The notes under the pieces: generated by a model
The model's input: the letters and a program-made list of their open reading frames with translations, nothing else
Database searches by the model: none
Told to the model about the DNA's origin: nothing
Program-made: the position numbers and the translations under genes
Source of the DNA: Sphingomonadales bacterium
GTDB taxonomy: Bacteria > Pseudomonadota > Alphaproteobacteria > Sphingomonadales > Sphingomonadaceae
Length of the DNA: 64,000 nt
Direction: 5' to 3'
NCBI GenBank assembly: GCA_028871475.1
Contig: JAGWMZ010000011.1
Location: 1 to 64,000 of the forward strand
Part shown: positions 8,364 through 17,161 of the stretch, piece by piece
Numbering within the stretch: the first letter of the stretch is position 1
Layout: the number at the start of each line of letters is the position of its first letter

Positions 8364-9590
8364 ATGCTCATCGCACTGCTTTCCGCCTTTCTGGGCGGGC
8401 TGATCCTCAATTTGATGCCCTGCGTCTTTCCGGTCATCTCGCTCAAGATCATGGGGTTGATGCGCAAGGACGAGACGCCGGGTCAGTTGCGCGCCGAGGG
8501 GCTTGCCTTTTTTGCCGGTGTGATGCTGGCCATGCTGGCACTGGCCGGGGCGCTTGTGGCCGCCCGTGCGGGCGGCGCGGCGGTGGGCTGGGGCTTTCAG
8601 CTTCAGTCGCCGCTGGTGATTGCCGTGCTGGCGCTGGTGATGCTGGGCGCCGCGCTCAACCTGATGGGCCTGTTCGAAGTGGGCCTTGCCCTGCAGCGGA
8701 TGGGCCAGGGCCGCGCGCGTTCGGGCCCGCTGGGCTCGGCGCTGACGGGGGTGCTCTCCATTGTGGTGGCGACGCCTTGCTCGGGGCCGTTTATGGCGGG
8801 CGCGCTGGGCTATGCACTGGTGCAGCCGCCATTGGTGGCGCTGGCCATCTTTGCCGTGCTGGGGCTGGGCTTTGCCGCGCCTTTTACGCTGGTGTCCTTT
8901 GTTCCTGCCCTTGCCCGGCGGATGCCGCGCCCCGGCGCATGGATGGGCACGGTCAAGATCGTGATGGCCTTCCCCATGCTGGGCGCGGCGGCATGGTTGA
9001 CCTGGGTTCTGGCTCAGCAGGCCGGGACGGGCGCACTGGCGGTCCTTCTGGCTTGCGCAGTGGCGCTGGGGTTTGCTGCATGGATCTATGGTCTGGGGCA
9101 GAAGAGGCGCATGATGGGGCAGGGGCACGGCGGTTTTTACGCTGGATCGGGCCTTGTTGCGGCGCTCATCGTACTGGCCGTCGCCAATCCGGCTGGGGGT
9201 ATTCCGGTGCATTCCACCGCCACGCCTGCGGGCAATGCCTCACCCGTGGCATGGTCGCCCAAAAAGGTGGCGGCCCTGCGCGGCAAGGGGAAGCCGATCC
9301 TCATCGATTTTTCCGCCGCCTGGTGCATCACCTGCCAGGTCAATGAGAAGACCACCCTGTCGACCAGCGAGGTCAAGGACGCTCTGGCGCGCACCGGCAC
9401 CACCTATATGATCGCCGACAGCACCAAGTTTGACGCGCGCATCGAGGAAGCCATGGCCTCCTATGGGCGCGACAGCCTGCCGCTTTACGTGCTCTATCCC
9501 GCCGATGGACGCGATCCGGTCATCCTGCCGCAGGTGCTGGCCAAGGGGATGCTGATCAAGGCGCTGGATCAGGCTGCCGGTCAGGTGTGA
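8364..9590 (+). CDS. DsbD-like transmembrane thiol-disulfide reductase lacking the alpha domain
   Basis: The 408-residue protein carries electrons from cytosolic thioredoxin across the inner membrane. Residues 1-275 form a CcdA/DsbD-beta membrane domain with about eight helices and the paired cysteines C20 (LNLMPCVFP) and C139 (VATPCSGPF). Residues 300-408 form a thioredoxin-like gamma domain with active site C321-I-T-C324 in SAAWCITCQ. The N-terminal DsbD-alpha domain is absent and the protein starts directly at the first helix, so it probably passes electrons straight to a client. The peroxiredoxin gene immediately upstream supplies an obvious one. Confidence 0.87.
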   Translation: MLIALLSAFLGGLILNLMPCVFPVISLKIMGLMRKDETPGQLRAEGLAFFAGVMLAMLALAGALVAARAGGAAVGWGFQLQSPLVIAVLALVMLGAALNLMGLFEVGLALQRMGQGRARSGPLGSALTGVLSIVVATPCSGPFMAGALGYALVQPPLVALAIFAVLGLGFAAPFTLVSFVPALARRMPRPGAWMGTVKIVMAFPMLGAAAWLTWVLAQQAGTGALAVLLACAVALGFAAWIYGLGQKRRMMGQGHGGFYAGSGLVAALIVLAVANPAGGIPVHSTATPAGNASPVAWSPKKVAALRGKGKPILIDFSAAWCITCQVNEKTTLSTSEVKDALARTGTTYMIADSTKFDARIEEAMASYGRDSLPLYVLYPADGRDPVILPQVLAKGMLIKALDQAAGQV

Positions 9591-9713
9591 CGGATGGCGC
9601 TTGCAATGGCCTCGCTTCTTGTCGAACATACCGCCCGAGGCCGCTCCTCCGGGCGGCGTGACGGGAAGGTCCGCGTGTCAGGCCAGCAGGGGGAAACAGG
9701 CAGGAAGGGGCGC

Positions 9714-10274
9714 ATGGCACGCGTCGAACCGGCGCTGTGGGGCCCCTTGATGGCCAAGGCGCAGGATGGCGATGCGCAGGCCTATCGCCTGCTGCTGGGC
9801 AGCATCATGCCGGCCATTCAGGCGCTGGTGCGCCGCCGGGTTTTCGACGAGGCACTGGCCGAGGATGTGGTGCAGGACACGATGATGACCCTGCACCGCG
9901 TGCGCCACACCTATGATCCGGCCCGCCCGATGATGCCGTGGATCGCGGCCATCGCTGCCACGCGGGCGGTGGACGCACTGCGCCGGCAAGGGCGCATCCA
10001 GCGGCGCGAGATCTGGGATGAGACGGTACTGGCCTTGGAACTGGACCCTGACGCCACGCGCCAGATGGAGGAATTTGCCGTGCGAGGCGATGTCTCTCGC
10101 CTGCTGGCTGGCCTGCCCGCCCGCCAAAGGCAGGCGGTGGAGATGGTGAAATTGAAACAGATGAGCCTGGACCATGTGGCGCGGGAAACCAGCCAGTCGG
10201 TGCCTACGATCAAGGCCTTGCTGCACCGGGCCTTCACGCGGCTGCGTCAGGGCGGGGTGGGTGACAATGGTTGA
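9714..10274 (+). CDS. ECF RNA polymerase sigma factor (SigF-like)
   Basis: This 186-residue group IV sigma factor has region 2 at about residues 20-90 (core-binding EDVVQDTMMTLHRVRHTYDP, then PWIAAIAATRAVDALRR) and region 4 near 125-180 (LPARQRQAVEMVKLKQMSL, helix-turn-helix QSVPTIKALLHRAFTRLR). ATG 9714 is preceded by AGGAAGGGG; the frame extends 40 codons upstream, but that part looks like leader sequence. Its 3' end overlaps the NrsF-type anti-sigma gene by eight bases. It most resembles Caulobacter-type SigF. Its position behind peroxiredoxin and DsbD genes suggests that envelope or oxidative stress is the signal. Confidence 0.87.
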   Translation: MARVEPALWGPLMAKAQDGDAQAYRLLLGSIMPAIQALVRRRVFDEALAEDVVQDTMMTLHRVRHTYDPARPMMPWIAAIAATRAVDALRRQGRIQRREIWDETVLALELDPDATRQMEEFAVRGDVSRLLAGLPARQRQAVEMVKLKQMSLDHVARETSQSVPTIKALLHRAFTRLRQGGVGDNG

Positions 10275-10920
10275 GTCCGCGACGGGCCCCGCCGCATCGG
10301 GAGAAGCCCTGATCGAAGAGTTGACGGGCGCCTTGCAGCCGGTGCGCAGGCTCTCGCCCGCGTGGTTGCGCGCCGCTGCCTGGGGCGTTCCGGCCATGGT
10401 CATGGGATGGTTCGCCACGCGTATCATGCCCATCTATCGGCCCGACTGGAGCGACCCGCAGATGCGCTGGGTGATGGTGGAAATCGTCCTTGCGCTGATG
10501 ACTGGCGCCATGGCGATGGTACTGGCCTTTGGCAGCAGCATCGCCGGGCGCAGGGCCCATGGGCTCTGGCTGGTGGGCATGCTGGCACTGGTGTGGCTTG
10601 CTGTCTCTGCAGGCAACATCGCTTTTTCGCCGCAGCATCGGCCGCATTTCGGGGCAGGAGCTTATTGTTACAGCTTCATGTTGCTGGCCAGCGCGCCGAT
10701 CATGCCCATGGTCATCCTTGGCCTGCGCCGCACCCGTGCCGTGCGACCGGGGCGGACCTTGGCGATCGCCGGCGTGGGGATCGCCTTTATCGTCGCCGGT
10801 TTGCTGGGCTTTTGCCATGATGGCAAATTGCATCTGGTTGATTTCATCATGCATCTGGTGGCCGGTGCCACCATTGTCCTGCTGACCACCGTGCTGGGCC
10901 GTCGCTTTATCGCGCTCTGA
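10267..10920 (+). CDS. NrsF (DUF1109) family membrane anti-sigma factor
   Basis: This 217-residue protein has six predicted transmembrane helices and a short cytoplasmic N-terminus. It matches NrsF/DUF1109, which in Caulobacter holds SigF inactive at the membrane. Two cysteines, C134 (GAYCYSF) and C183 (GFCHDGKLH), occupy the places of the conserved pair important for signal response in the family. The following His/Asp-containing helix (HLVDFIMHL) is also present. Overlap with the ECF sigma gene indicates coupled, roughly equal synthesis, as expected for a sigma/anti-sigma pair. Confidence 0.85.
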   Translation: MVESATGPAASGEALIEELTGALQPVRRLSPAWLRAAAWGVPAMVMGWFATRIMPIYRPDWSDPQMRWVMVEIVLALMTGAMAMVLAFGSSIAGRRAHGLWLVGMLALVWLAVSAGNIAFSPQHRPHFGAGAYCYSFMLLASAPIMPMVILGLRRTRAVRPGRTLAIAGVGIAFIVAGLLGFCHDGKLHLVDFIMHLVAGATIVLLTTVLGRRFIAL

Positions 10921-11088
10921 CAATTCTGCATGTTGGCTGACGGGCCAGTTCAGGAACCATTCGGACGCTTTTTTGCATTTCATACCTACAGGACGCCGAC
11001 GGCACATCCGGCGGTTTCCCTGATAAAAGCATGTTTTGACGGGAGGCCACCTGATCCGTTTGGATGGCCTAGACATAGGAGAATGACC

Positions 11089-11373
11089 ATGATGCAGAAG
11101 CTCCTGCTGGCCGCCCTTGCCGCTGGCACCGTGATGACTGTCGCCACTCCGGCCATGGCGCGTGAAGGGTGCGGCCCGGGCTGGCACCGTGGCGCTTATG
11201 ACCGCTGCGTTCCCAATCGTGGTCCGCGTGGTCCTTACGGCCCGGGTGTGGCCGTGGTGCCCGGTGGCCCGGCGTTGGTGATTGGCAATTTCTACGAAGG
11301 CCGCGGCTATTGGGATGGCCATCGTTACTGGCGCCATCGCGAGCATTGGCATGGCGGCTGGCGCTATCGCTAA
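11089..11373 (+). CDS. Small secreted GCG_CRPN-type protein, copy 1
   Basis: The product is a 94-residue protein with a clear signal peptide (about residues 1-24, ending PAMA). The mature part starts REGCGPGWHRG, then C-V-P-N and a Gly/Pro-rich linker. It ends in an aromatic His/Arg/Trp-rich tail (GYWDGHRYWRHREHWHGGWR). The GCG...CxPN start is the prefix seen in a family of short exported repeat proteins of unknown function. AGGAG lies seven bases before ATG 11089; two further ATGs flank it. It is a close paralogue of the gene at 16831. It lies just after the sigma/anti-sigma pair and could be one of its targets, though no promoter match was established. Confidence 0.75.
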   Translation: MMQKLLLAALAAGTVMTVATPAMAREGCGPGWHRGAYDRCVPNRGPRGPYGPGVAVVPGGPALVIGNFYEGRGYWDGHRYWRHREHWHGGWRYR

Positions 11374-11395
11374 GCTCGGGCGCCAGACGCTTGGA

Positions 11396-11431
11396 GGGCG
11401 GGACAGGCAAGGCCGGTCCCGCCCTTGTTTT
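11396..11431 (+). terminator. Rho-independent terminator
   Basis: A 9-bp stem GGGCGGGAC/GTCCCGCCC encloses an 11-base loop and is followed by TTGTTTTA. It lies 23 bases after the GCG_CRPN stop codon and ends transcription before the convergent phosphopantetheinyl transferase gene. Confidence 0.8.
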
Positions 11432-12083
11432 ATGAGTGCCATGGAGCGGGTTGGGCGACAGCGCCGCAAACATCCCCGATCATGGCGAGATGGCACAATG
11501 TTCGCCCTTCCCGTGACATTGCCTGGACATGGTCGCCCGCACGGCTGGTATGGATATGGGCCGGGTCGATCTGCGCCGCCACGCCCAGAGCCTTGGCATG
11601 CGCTTCCTTGGCCGTCCATCGTCGCACCACATCGCCATCGGTGGCGCCGCGCAGGTCACGCCTTTCACCGATGGTCAAGGCGTCACGCAATGGGGGCAGG
11701 GCACTGGCCGGTTCGATATCGACGCCGACCGCACCACGGGCGATCGCAATCGCGGCATGGGGCCAATGGCCGGCGACGCTGATGTGCCACCCTTCGGGCG
11801 CAGCAACCCGCAAGGCGCCGCCTTTGCGCCGTTCGATCGCCACATGATCGGGATGGGTCGCCGCGGCCCGTGCGAGCAGGAGCTTGCTCAACTGGCGGCG
11901 CAGACCGCGCATGCCCGCCTGAGGACGCTGCGCAAGATCGCCCAGATCACCCGCGCGCAGGGGGGCCTGCTGCGCCACGGTCGCTATGGCCGGATCATCG
12001 AGACGGATGACCCAGACGAAGGCGCCGCTGCCGACGCACAGGTCGCGCGGCAGCGGGCCGGTGTGCCAGATGGGTTCTGCCAC
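11430..12083 (-). CDS. 4'-phosphopantetheinyl transferase (Sfp-type)
   Basis: This 217-residue enzyme transfers the phosphopantetheine arm of CoA to carrier-protein serines. The magnesium-binding GVDIEP (D122, E124) and the signature WTAKEAHAKALG (156-167, catalytic E160 and K164) are present, as is the early RRQLSKLLL basic helix. Translation probably starts at a GTG whose first base is the last base of the preceding TAG, so it is coupled to the Pls/PosA synthetase upstream and presumably activates its carrier domain. If that synthetase is now inactive, this enzyme may serve other carriers, such as the acyl carrier protein in the XrtA locus. Confidence 0.87.
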   Translation of the reverse strand: MAEPIWHTGPLPRDLCVGSGAFVWVIRLDDPAIATVAQQAPLRAGDLGDLAQRPQAGMRGLRRQLSKLLLARAAATHPDHVAIERRKGGALRVAAPEGWHISVAGHWPHAAIAIARGAVGVDIEPASALPPLRDALTIGERRDLRGATDGDVVRRWTAKEAHAKALGVAAQIDPAHIHTSRAGDHVQAMSREGRTLCHLAMIGDVCGAVAQPAPWHS

Positions 12084-15000
12084 TACATTGGCGCCAGACG
12101 GGCCGGCGACCCTTCCCAGGATGTGCCGGCGGGCAGGGTTTCCCCTTTCATCACCACCGAAAGGTCGCCCAACTGCGCATCCTCGCCAATCTTGGCATCA
12201 TAGAGCACGATGGCATAGGAACCGATGGTGGCGCGGTCGCCCACGGTGACGCCGCTGACCTTCATCACGCGATCCTCGAAGAGATGGGTTTGCAGGCCCG
12301 CGAAATCATTGAGCGCCACATCGTCGCCGATGTTGACCAGATCATATTCGGTCACATCGGTTGTATCCATGTAGCAGCGCTTGCCGATGCGGCAGCCCAT
12401 CAGACGCAGATAGGCCGGCAGCCACGGGGTGCCGCGCAGCGGTTCGAGCAGATTGGCCACGGCAAGGTTTTCATAGGTGGCAGTCACCAGTTCGGTTCGC
12501 CAGACGAAGGTGCTCCATAGCGGCTGGGTGGTTGGCTTGTAGCGGCCCATCACCAGCCATTTGAGGAGAATGACCGAGAAGCCGCAGGCCAGCGCGAAGC
12601 CGACATAGAGGAAGGGAAATGCCATCAGGATCAGCCGCCCGCCATGGGCCAGATCGTCCAGATCGCCCACCACCGAGAGCAGGATGTCGAAAAAGGTGAG
12701 GAAGAGCGTGAGCGAGAGGACGACGCGCACCGCCTCGATGGCAAGGCGCGTGGCGATCAGCCTGGGTCCGGGATTGAAGCGGGCGCCCTCGTCGAAGAGG
12801 CCCACCGTCTGGCGCACGGGCAGCGAAATGGGGGGAGAGCCGAACCATGTGCCATCCGGGCTTGCCGCGCCGCCATCGCGTGGCGGGGCCGAGAGCACGC
12901 CGATCAGCACATTGTCGCCAATCGTCGTGCCATTGGGCAGCACCGCCGAATTGCCGATGAAGGAGCGCCGGCCGATGCGCGTATGGGCCATCTCGATGAC
13001 GCCGGGGGCCACGCGGGCCGCGCCGAACAGCACCGCATCGGCAATGAAGCTTTCCGGCCCGATCTCGACCAGATCGGGCACAATGGCCGCGGCGGTCGAG
13101 ATTTCCGCGCGCGCGCCCACCTTCACGCCCAGCGCGCGATACCATGGCGCGACATAAAGCGTGGCATAGATGGGATGCAGCAATTGCAGCGCGAGCCCGT
13201 TGATCTGCTGGACGAACCAGAAGCGCACATAAAACCAGCTGTGGACCGAATAGCGCCCCGGCTTCACCTTGCCCAGCAGCAGCCATTTTGCCGCCACGGT
13301 CAGCACGCACATCAGCACCACATAGGTGATGGCCAGCAGCGGGGCGAGCAGCAGATAGGTATAGCCCTGCGTGTTCCAGTCGATCTCGATCATGGCGATG
13401 AGGCCGGGCGCGATGGGCAGGATGGCCACGATGGGCAGGATGAAGGCGGCAAATGACAGCGCCATCCCGCTCAACACCCGGCGCAGCGGGCTGGCGCCCA
13501 TGTCCATTTGCTGCTCAAGCCCGGTGGCGACACACGTGGCCGGAGAGCCGTTCCAGCGCTCGCCGGCCGGAATGGCCACGCCAGCGGGCAGAGAGGAAAG
13601 ATCATCGAGCACCGCGCCATCGCCCAGCGCGGCATTGCGCCCGACCACCGCCATCGAGCCAACGGTTGCCCCCTTGCCCAAACGCGCCGAGCCGAGCCGC
13701 AACAGGCCGCGCTCGACCGAGCTGGTGGCCAGCATGGCCTCATCGCTGACCACCGCGTCATCGCCCAAAGTGACAAGATCGGCAACGTCGATCGGCACCC
13801 GGCCAATGAAGACCCGCCGCCCGATCCTGGCGCCCAGCAGGCGATAATAGAGCCGCAGCATCGGCGTTCCGGCCAGATAGGGCGTGGCGATCACCTCGGA
13901 AAAGCGCCGCACGAACCACCAGCGGAAGTAATAGGCGCCCCAGAGCGGATAATCGCCAGCCCGATAGCGGCCAATCACCAGCCATTTGACGAGAATGGAG
14001 GCCAGCATGGCGAGAGGCGGGATCAGCAGGAAACTGAAACCGCTCAGCATCAAGGCGCTCAGCCGGTTCATGTTGCCCGCCAGATGGGTATAGGCCAGAT
14101 AGGGGAAGAACCATTGCAGGCCCGCCACCGTATAGATCGGCAGCAGGGCAATGGTCTGCGCCGCCCAGCAGAGCCAGCGCTGAAGGGCTGGAGTGTGGTG
14201 GAACGGCTGTTCTTTTTGGGCGGATGCCGGCGCCGGGTCGCCCAGCCTTTGCGCCAGCGCGCGGATGGTGGGGGCGGCGTAAAGGTCCTGAATGGAAACA
14301 CCCGTCAGCCCCGGCGCCTTGCGCAGTGCCGACACCAGCCGGGCCGCCTTGAGCGAATGCCCGCCCAGATCCTCGAACAGATCATCGGTGACGGATACTT
14401 TTTGCGGGGCAAAAGCCTCGGACCAGACAGTGTGGAGCAGCTCCTCCATCGGCGTCGCCGGTCCGGTGATGTCGCGATCCTCGGCCTGCGCCATGGCCGG
14501 GCGGACAAGCGCCTTGCGATCGACCTTGCCCGAGGCCGGCAGGGTGGGCAGCGCATCGAGCAGCTGAAAAGCCGCCGGGCGCATGTAATTGGGCAACCGT
14601 TCGCGCACGCGGGCCCGTGCCGCGTCAAGGTCGACCGCGACGCCGGCGCGCGGCACGATGAATGCGGCGAGAAATTCCGCGCCATCCTCATCCTTGAACA
14701 GATGCACGACCGCCTGCGCGATATGCCGGTCCTCGGCGATCACCGCCTCTATCTCGCCCAGTTCCACGCGGAAGCCGCGGATCTTCACCTGCGTGTCGAT
14801 GCGGCCAATGAAGTCAATGTCGCCCACCGCGTCCAGCCGCACCAGATCACCCGAACGATAGATCAGCGCCTTCTTGCCATCAGGCCCATCGAACGGCGTG
14901 TGGACGAATTTTTCGGCGGTGAGATCTGGCCGGCCGACATAGCCCGGCCCCACGCCGGGGCCGCCGATCACCAGTTCACCCTCCGCGCCCGCCGGAACGG

Positions 15001-16103
15001 GCCAGAGGTTTTCATCGACTATCCACGCCGTATAGCCGGGCAAGGGGCGGCCGATCGTCACGCGGCGGCCCGGTTGCACCTCGGTCCATGTCGCGGTCAC
15101 CGTGGTTTCGGTGGGGCCATAGGTGTTGAGCATGCGCAAGCCCGGCCGCGACCAGCGGTCGACCAGATCGGGCGGGCAGGCCTCGCCGCCAAGGTTGAGC
15201 AGGCGAAGATCGGGCATGGGCGTTTCGACAAGGGTAAGCAGCGAGGGCACCACATGCCACACCGTCACCCCTTCGGCGGCCAGAGTGATCGCCATGTCGG
15301 GCCCGGCCTTGGCCAGTGCTTCATCGGCCACCAGAAGCTGCGCGCCGACGAAAAAGGCGCTCCACATGGTTTCGACCGACATGTCGAAGGCAAGGCTGAA
15401 CCCGCCGAACACCTTGTCCTCGGGGTTCAGGGCCAGAATGGCGCTTTCGCTGCGCACCAGATGGCAGGCATTGGCATGGGAAATCATTACGCCCTGTGGT
15501 GCCCGAGGTGTAGATGATATAGGCCAGATCCTGCGGGGTGGCGCCCGTTTCGGCGCGTTCGATGCCGACAGCATCGAGCGCCGCCAGATCGCCCAGCGCC
15601 TCATCGACCACCAGCGTGTTGACCGCCATCGCCCCGGCGCGCTCGCTTTGCGTCACGACCAGAACCGCTTCGCTGTCCTGCGCGATATAGTCGATGCGTT
15701 CCTGCGGATAGGTCCAGTCGACCGGCACATAGCAGCCACCGGCCCACAGCACGCCCAGAATGGCCATATACTGGTCAAGGCTGCGCGGCAGGCAGATGAC
15801 GACGCGGTCGCCGCGCTTGATGCCCATGGCGCGCAGCTGATGGGCAAAGCGCAGCGCCCGGCGGCGCAATTCGGCATAGGTCAGCTGCGTCTTGCGGCTG
15901 TTTTCCGGATTGTCGCCCAATTGACGCACCGCACAGCGCGCCGTGTGGCGCAGATAGCTTGCTTCGAAGATCTCATGCAGCAATTCATCGCGCGCATAGG
16001 GTTCCTCCTCGCGCAGGGCGGGGGTGGGCGCGATGGGGGCAAAGACCGTCGGCTCGGCAACCTCCTGGGTTCCGGCCAGTACGGCCTCGCTCACCTGATC
16101 CAT
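12083..16103 (-). pseudogene. Pls/PosA-type poly-amino-acid NRPS, frameshifted in adenylation motif A3
   Basis: About 1,340 codons encode the Pls/PosA architecture: adenylation domain (first ~520 residues), carrier domain (LGGHSLKA, Ser arm site), then alternating membrane helices and three left-handed-helix acyltransferase-like domains (GARIGRRVFIG; GVKVGARAEIS; GCRIGKRCYMD). Known relatives such as epsilon-poly-lysine synthetase join one amino acid into a homopolymer at the membrane. The start is ATG 16103 with GAGAGGG upstream. Near 15490-15495 the frame breaks inside core motif A3: YTSGTTG is followed by one leftover base and then VMISHAN, so four codons (expected R-P-K-G) are missing minus one base. 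That equals an 11-base deletion. Downstream of the break the frame stays intact to the last codon, so the loss is recent or an assembly error. Confidence 0.82.
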
Positions 16104-16261
16104 ATGTCATCCCTCTCGTCTCGCGGTCACGCTGCCCGCTCGCGTTAGTCCAGCTTTCCTGAACGCGCGAGTTACGGGAAAAGGCGCCTTCTTTTCCGCG
16201 AGGTAGCACGGCTCACCGAATCGAGCGGGTAAAAATGTCCTTCAATGAACGGCAGGGGAGC

Positions 16262-16290
16262 GAGGCCGGGCGCATCGGCAGCCCGGCCTC
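16262..16290 (-). terminator. GC-rich hairpin, probable terminator
   Basis: A perfect 10-bp stem, GAGGCCGGGC with GCCCGGCCTC, around a nine-base loop lies a few bases beyond the stop of the small secreted protein gene on the minus strand. There is no clear T-run, so termination may be weak or Rho-assisted. The 16104-16261 stretch holds the start region of the NRPS gene and nothing else recognised. Confidence 0.45.
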
Positions 16291-16296
16291 CTGCGA

Positions 16297-16575
16297 TCAG
16301 TGCATCTCGCCGCCCGAATGGGCCGAGGATGTGTGAACCACCCTGCTTGTCGTGGTATGCACCGAGCCGGTTGGTCTGTGTTTTGCCGGGGTCGTGACAT
16401 GTTTTTTTACATGGACCACCCGTGTCTTGTTGACCGACACATGGCCGGGGATGGTGGTGCGCGTGACCCGGCTGCTTTGCGCATGGCTGGCAGCGGTGTC
16501 CTGCGCCATGGCGGGCAGGGCAGGGACCAGCATGGTCGCCGCGATCAGCGCGGCCGTATGACGATGGAACCTCAT
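16297..16575 (-). CDS. Small secreted Thr/Val/His-rich protein, unknown function
   Basis: The product is a 92-residue protein with a signal peptide (MRFHRHTAALIAATMLVPALPAMAQ). The mature part is basic and low in complexity, dominated by Thr, Ser, Val, His and Lys (VVHVKKHVTT, SRVVHTSSAHSG), with no cysteine. AAGGA lies about six bases before the ATG and codon use is like that of neighbours, so it is probably a real gene. It would be a small periplasmic or secreted cationic polypeptide. I do not recognise a family. Confidence 0.6.
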   Translation of the reverse strand: MRFHRHTAALIAATMLVPALPAMAQDTAASHAQSSRVTRTTIPGHVSVNKTRVVHVKKHVTTPAKHRPTGSVHTTTSRVVHTSSAHSGGEMH

Positions 16576-16830
16576 GACAAATCCTTTCGGCGATGCTTGT
16601 GCAAAGCGCCCGTTTTTCCGCGAGCGTTGTGCAGAAAGCCTTCGCCGGAAGGATTGATCCGCATGGTCACTCGTGGGCCATGTGGAGAGCGCGGCGCCGC
16701 GCCGCCAGCAGGGTCGTTTCGTAAAAATACCGATAAATTTGCCAAATGATTGAACAGAAGTCCGCCCTCAAGCGTTCCTGCAAGGTCTGCTGGCGGCAAC
16801 AGTCCGCCAGAACAACAGCAGGAGAGCATA

Positions 16831-17121
16831 ATGATCAGGACCTATCTGCTGGCCGCCATGGCCTCCGGTCTGGTGGCCATGGCCGTTGCCAGCCCGGCTC
16901 AGGCGCGAGAGGGCTGCGGCCGTGGTTGGCATCGGGGCCCAGCCGGGCACTGCCGCCCCAACGTGCCGCCGCCCCATCATGGTCGACCCGGTGTTGCTAT
17001 CGGCGTCCCGGGTGGTCCCGCTCTGGTAATCGGCCGCTTTTATCCGGGCCGCGGCTATTGGGACGGGCGCCGTTACTGGCATCATCGTGAGCGTTGGCAC
17101 GGCCGCTGGCGCTACCGCTGA
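16831..17121 (+). CDS. Small secreted GCG_CRPN-type protein, copy 2
   Basis: The product is a 96-residue paralogue of the protein at 11089. It has a signal peptide (to about residue 24, PAQA), then REGCGRGWHRGP, C-R-P-N, a Pro/His-rich linker, the shared GGPALVIG segment and an almost identical aromatic end (GYWDGRRYWHHRERWHGRWR). ATG 16831 has AGGAGAG five to ten bases before it. The conserved termini with a variable middle point to selection on both ends. Function unknown; a cell-surface or stress role is only a guess. Confidence 0.75.
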   Translation: MIRTYLLAAMASGLVAMAVASPAQAREGCGRGWHRGPAGHCRPNVPPPHHGRPGVAIGVPGGPALVIGRFYPGRGYWDGRRYWHHRERWHGRWRYR

Positions 17122-17161
17122 GCCGCGGGCGGGGGGTGGATTGGTGTCTGCCCCCCGCGCG

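Noticed and set aside
10921..11088. Possible GGAAC-type stress sigma promoter near 10955
   Set aside because: GGAACC is present, but I could not find a matching -10 element at the right distance, so no promoter is claimed.
13508..15517. Plus-strand open frame of 669 codons inside the synthetase gene
   Set aside because: Antisense to recognisable adenylation, carrier and acyltransferase-like motifs; composition is that of a shadow frame.
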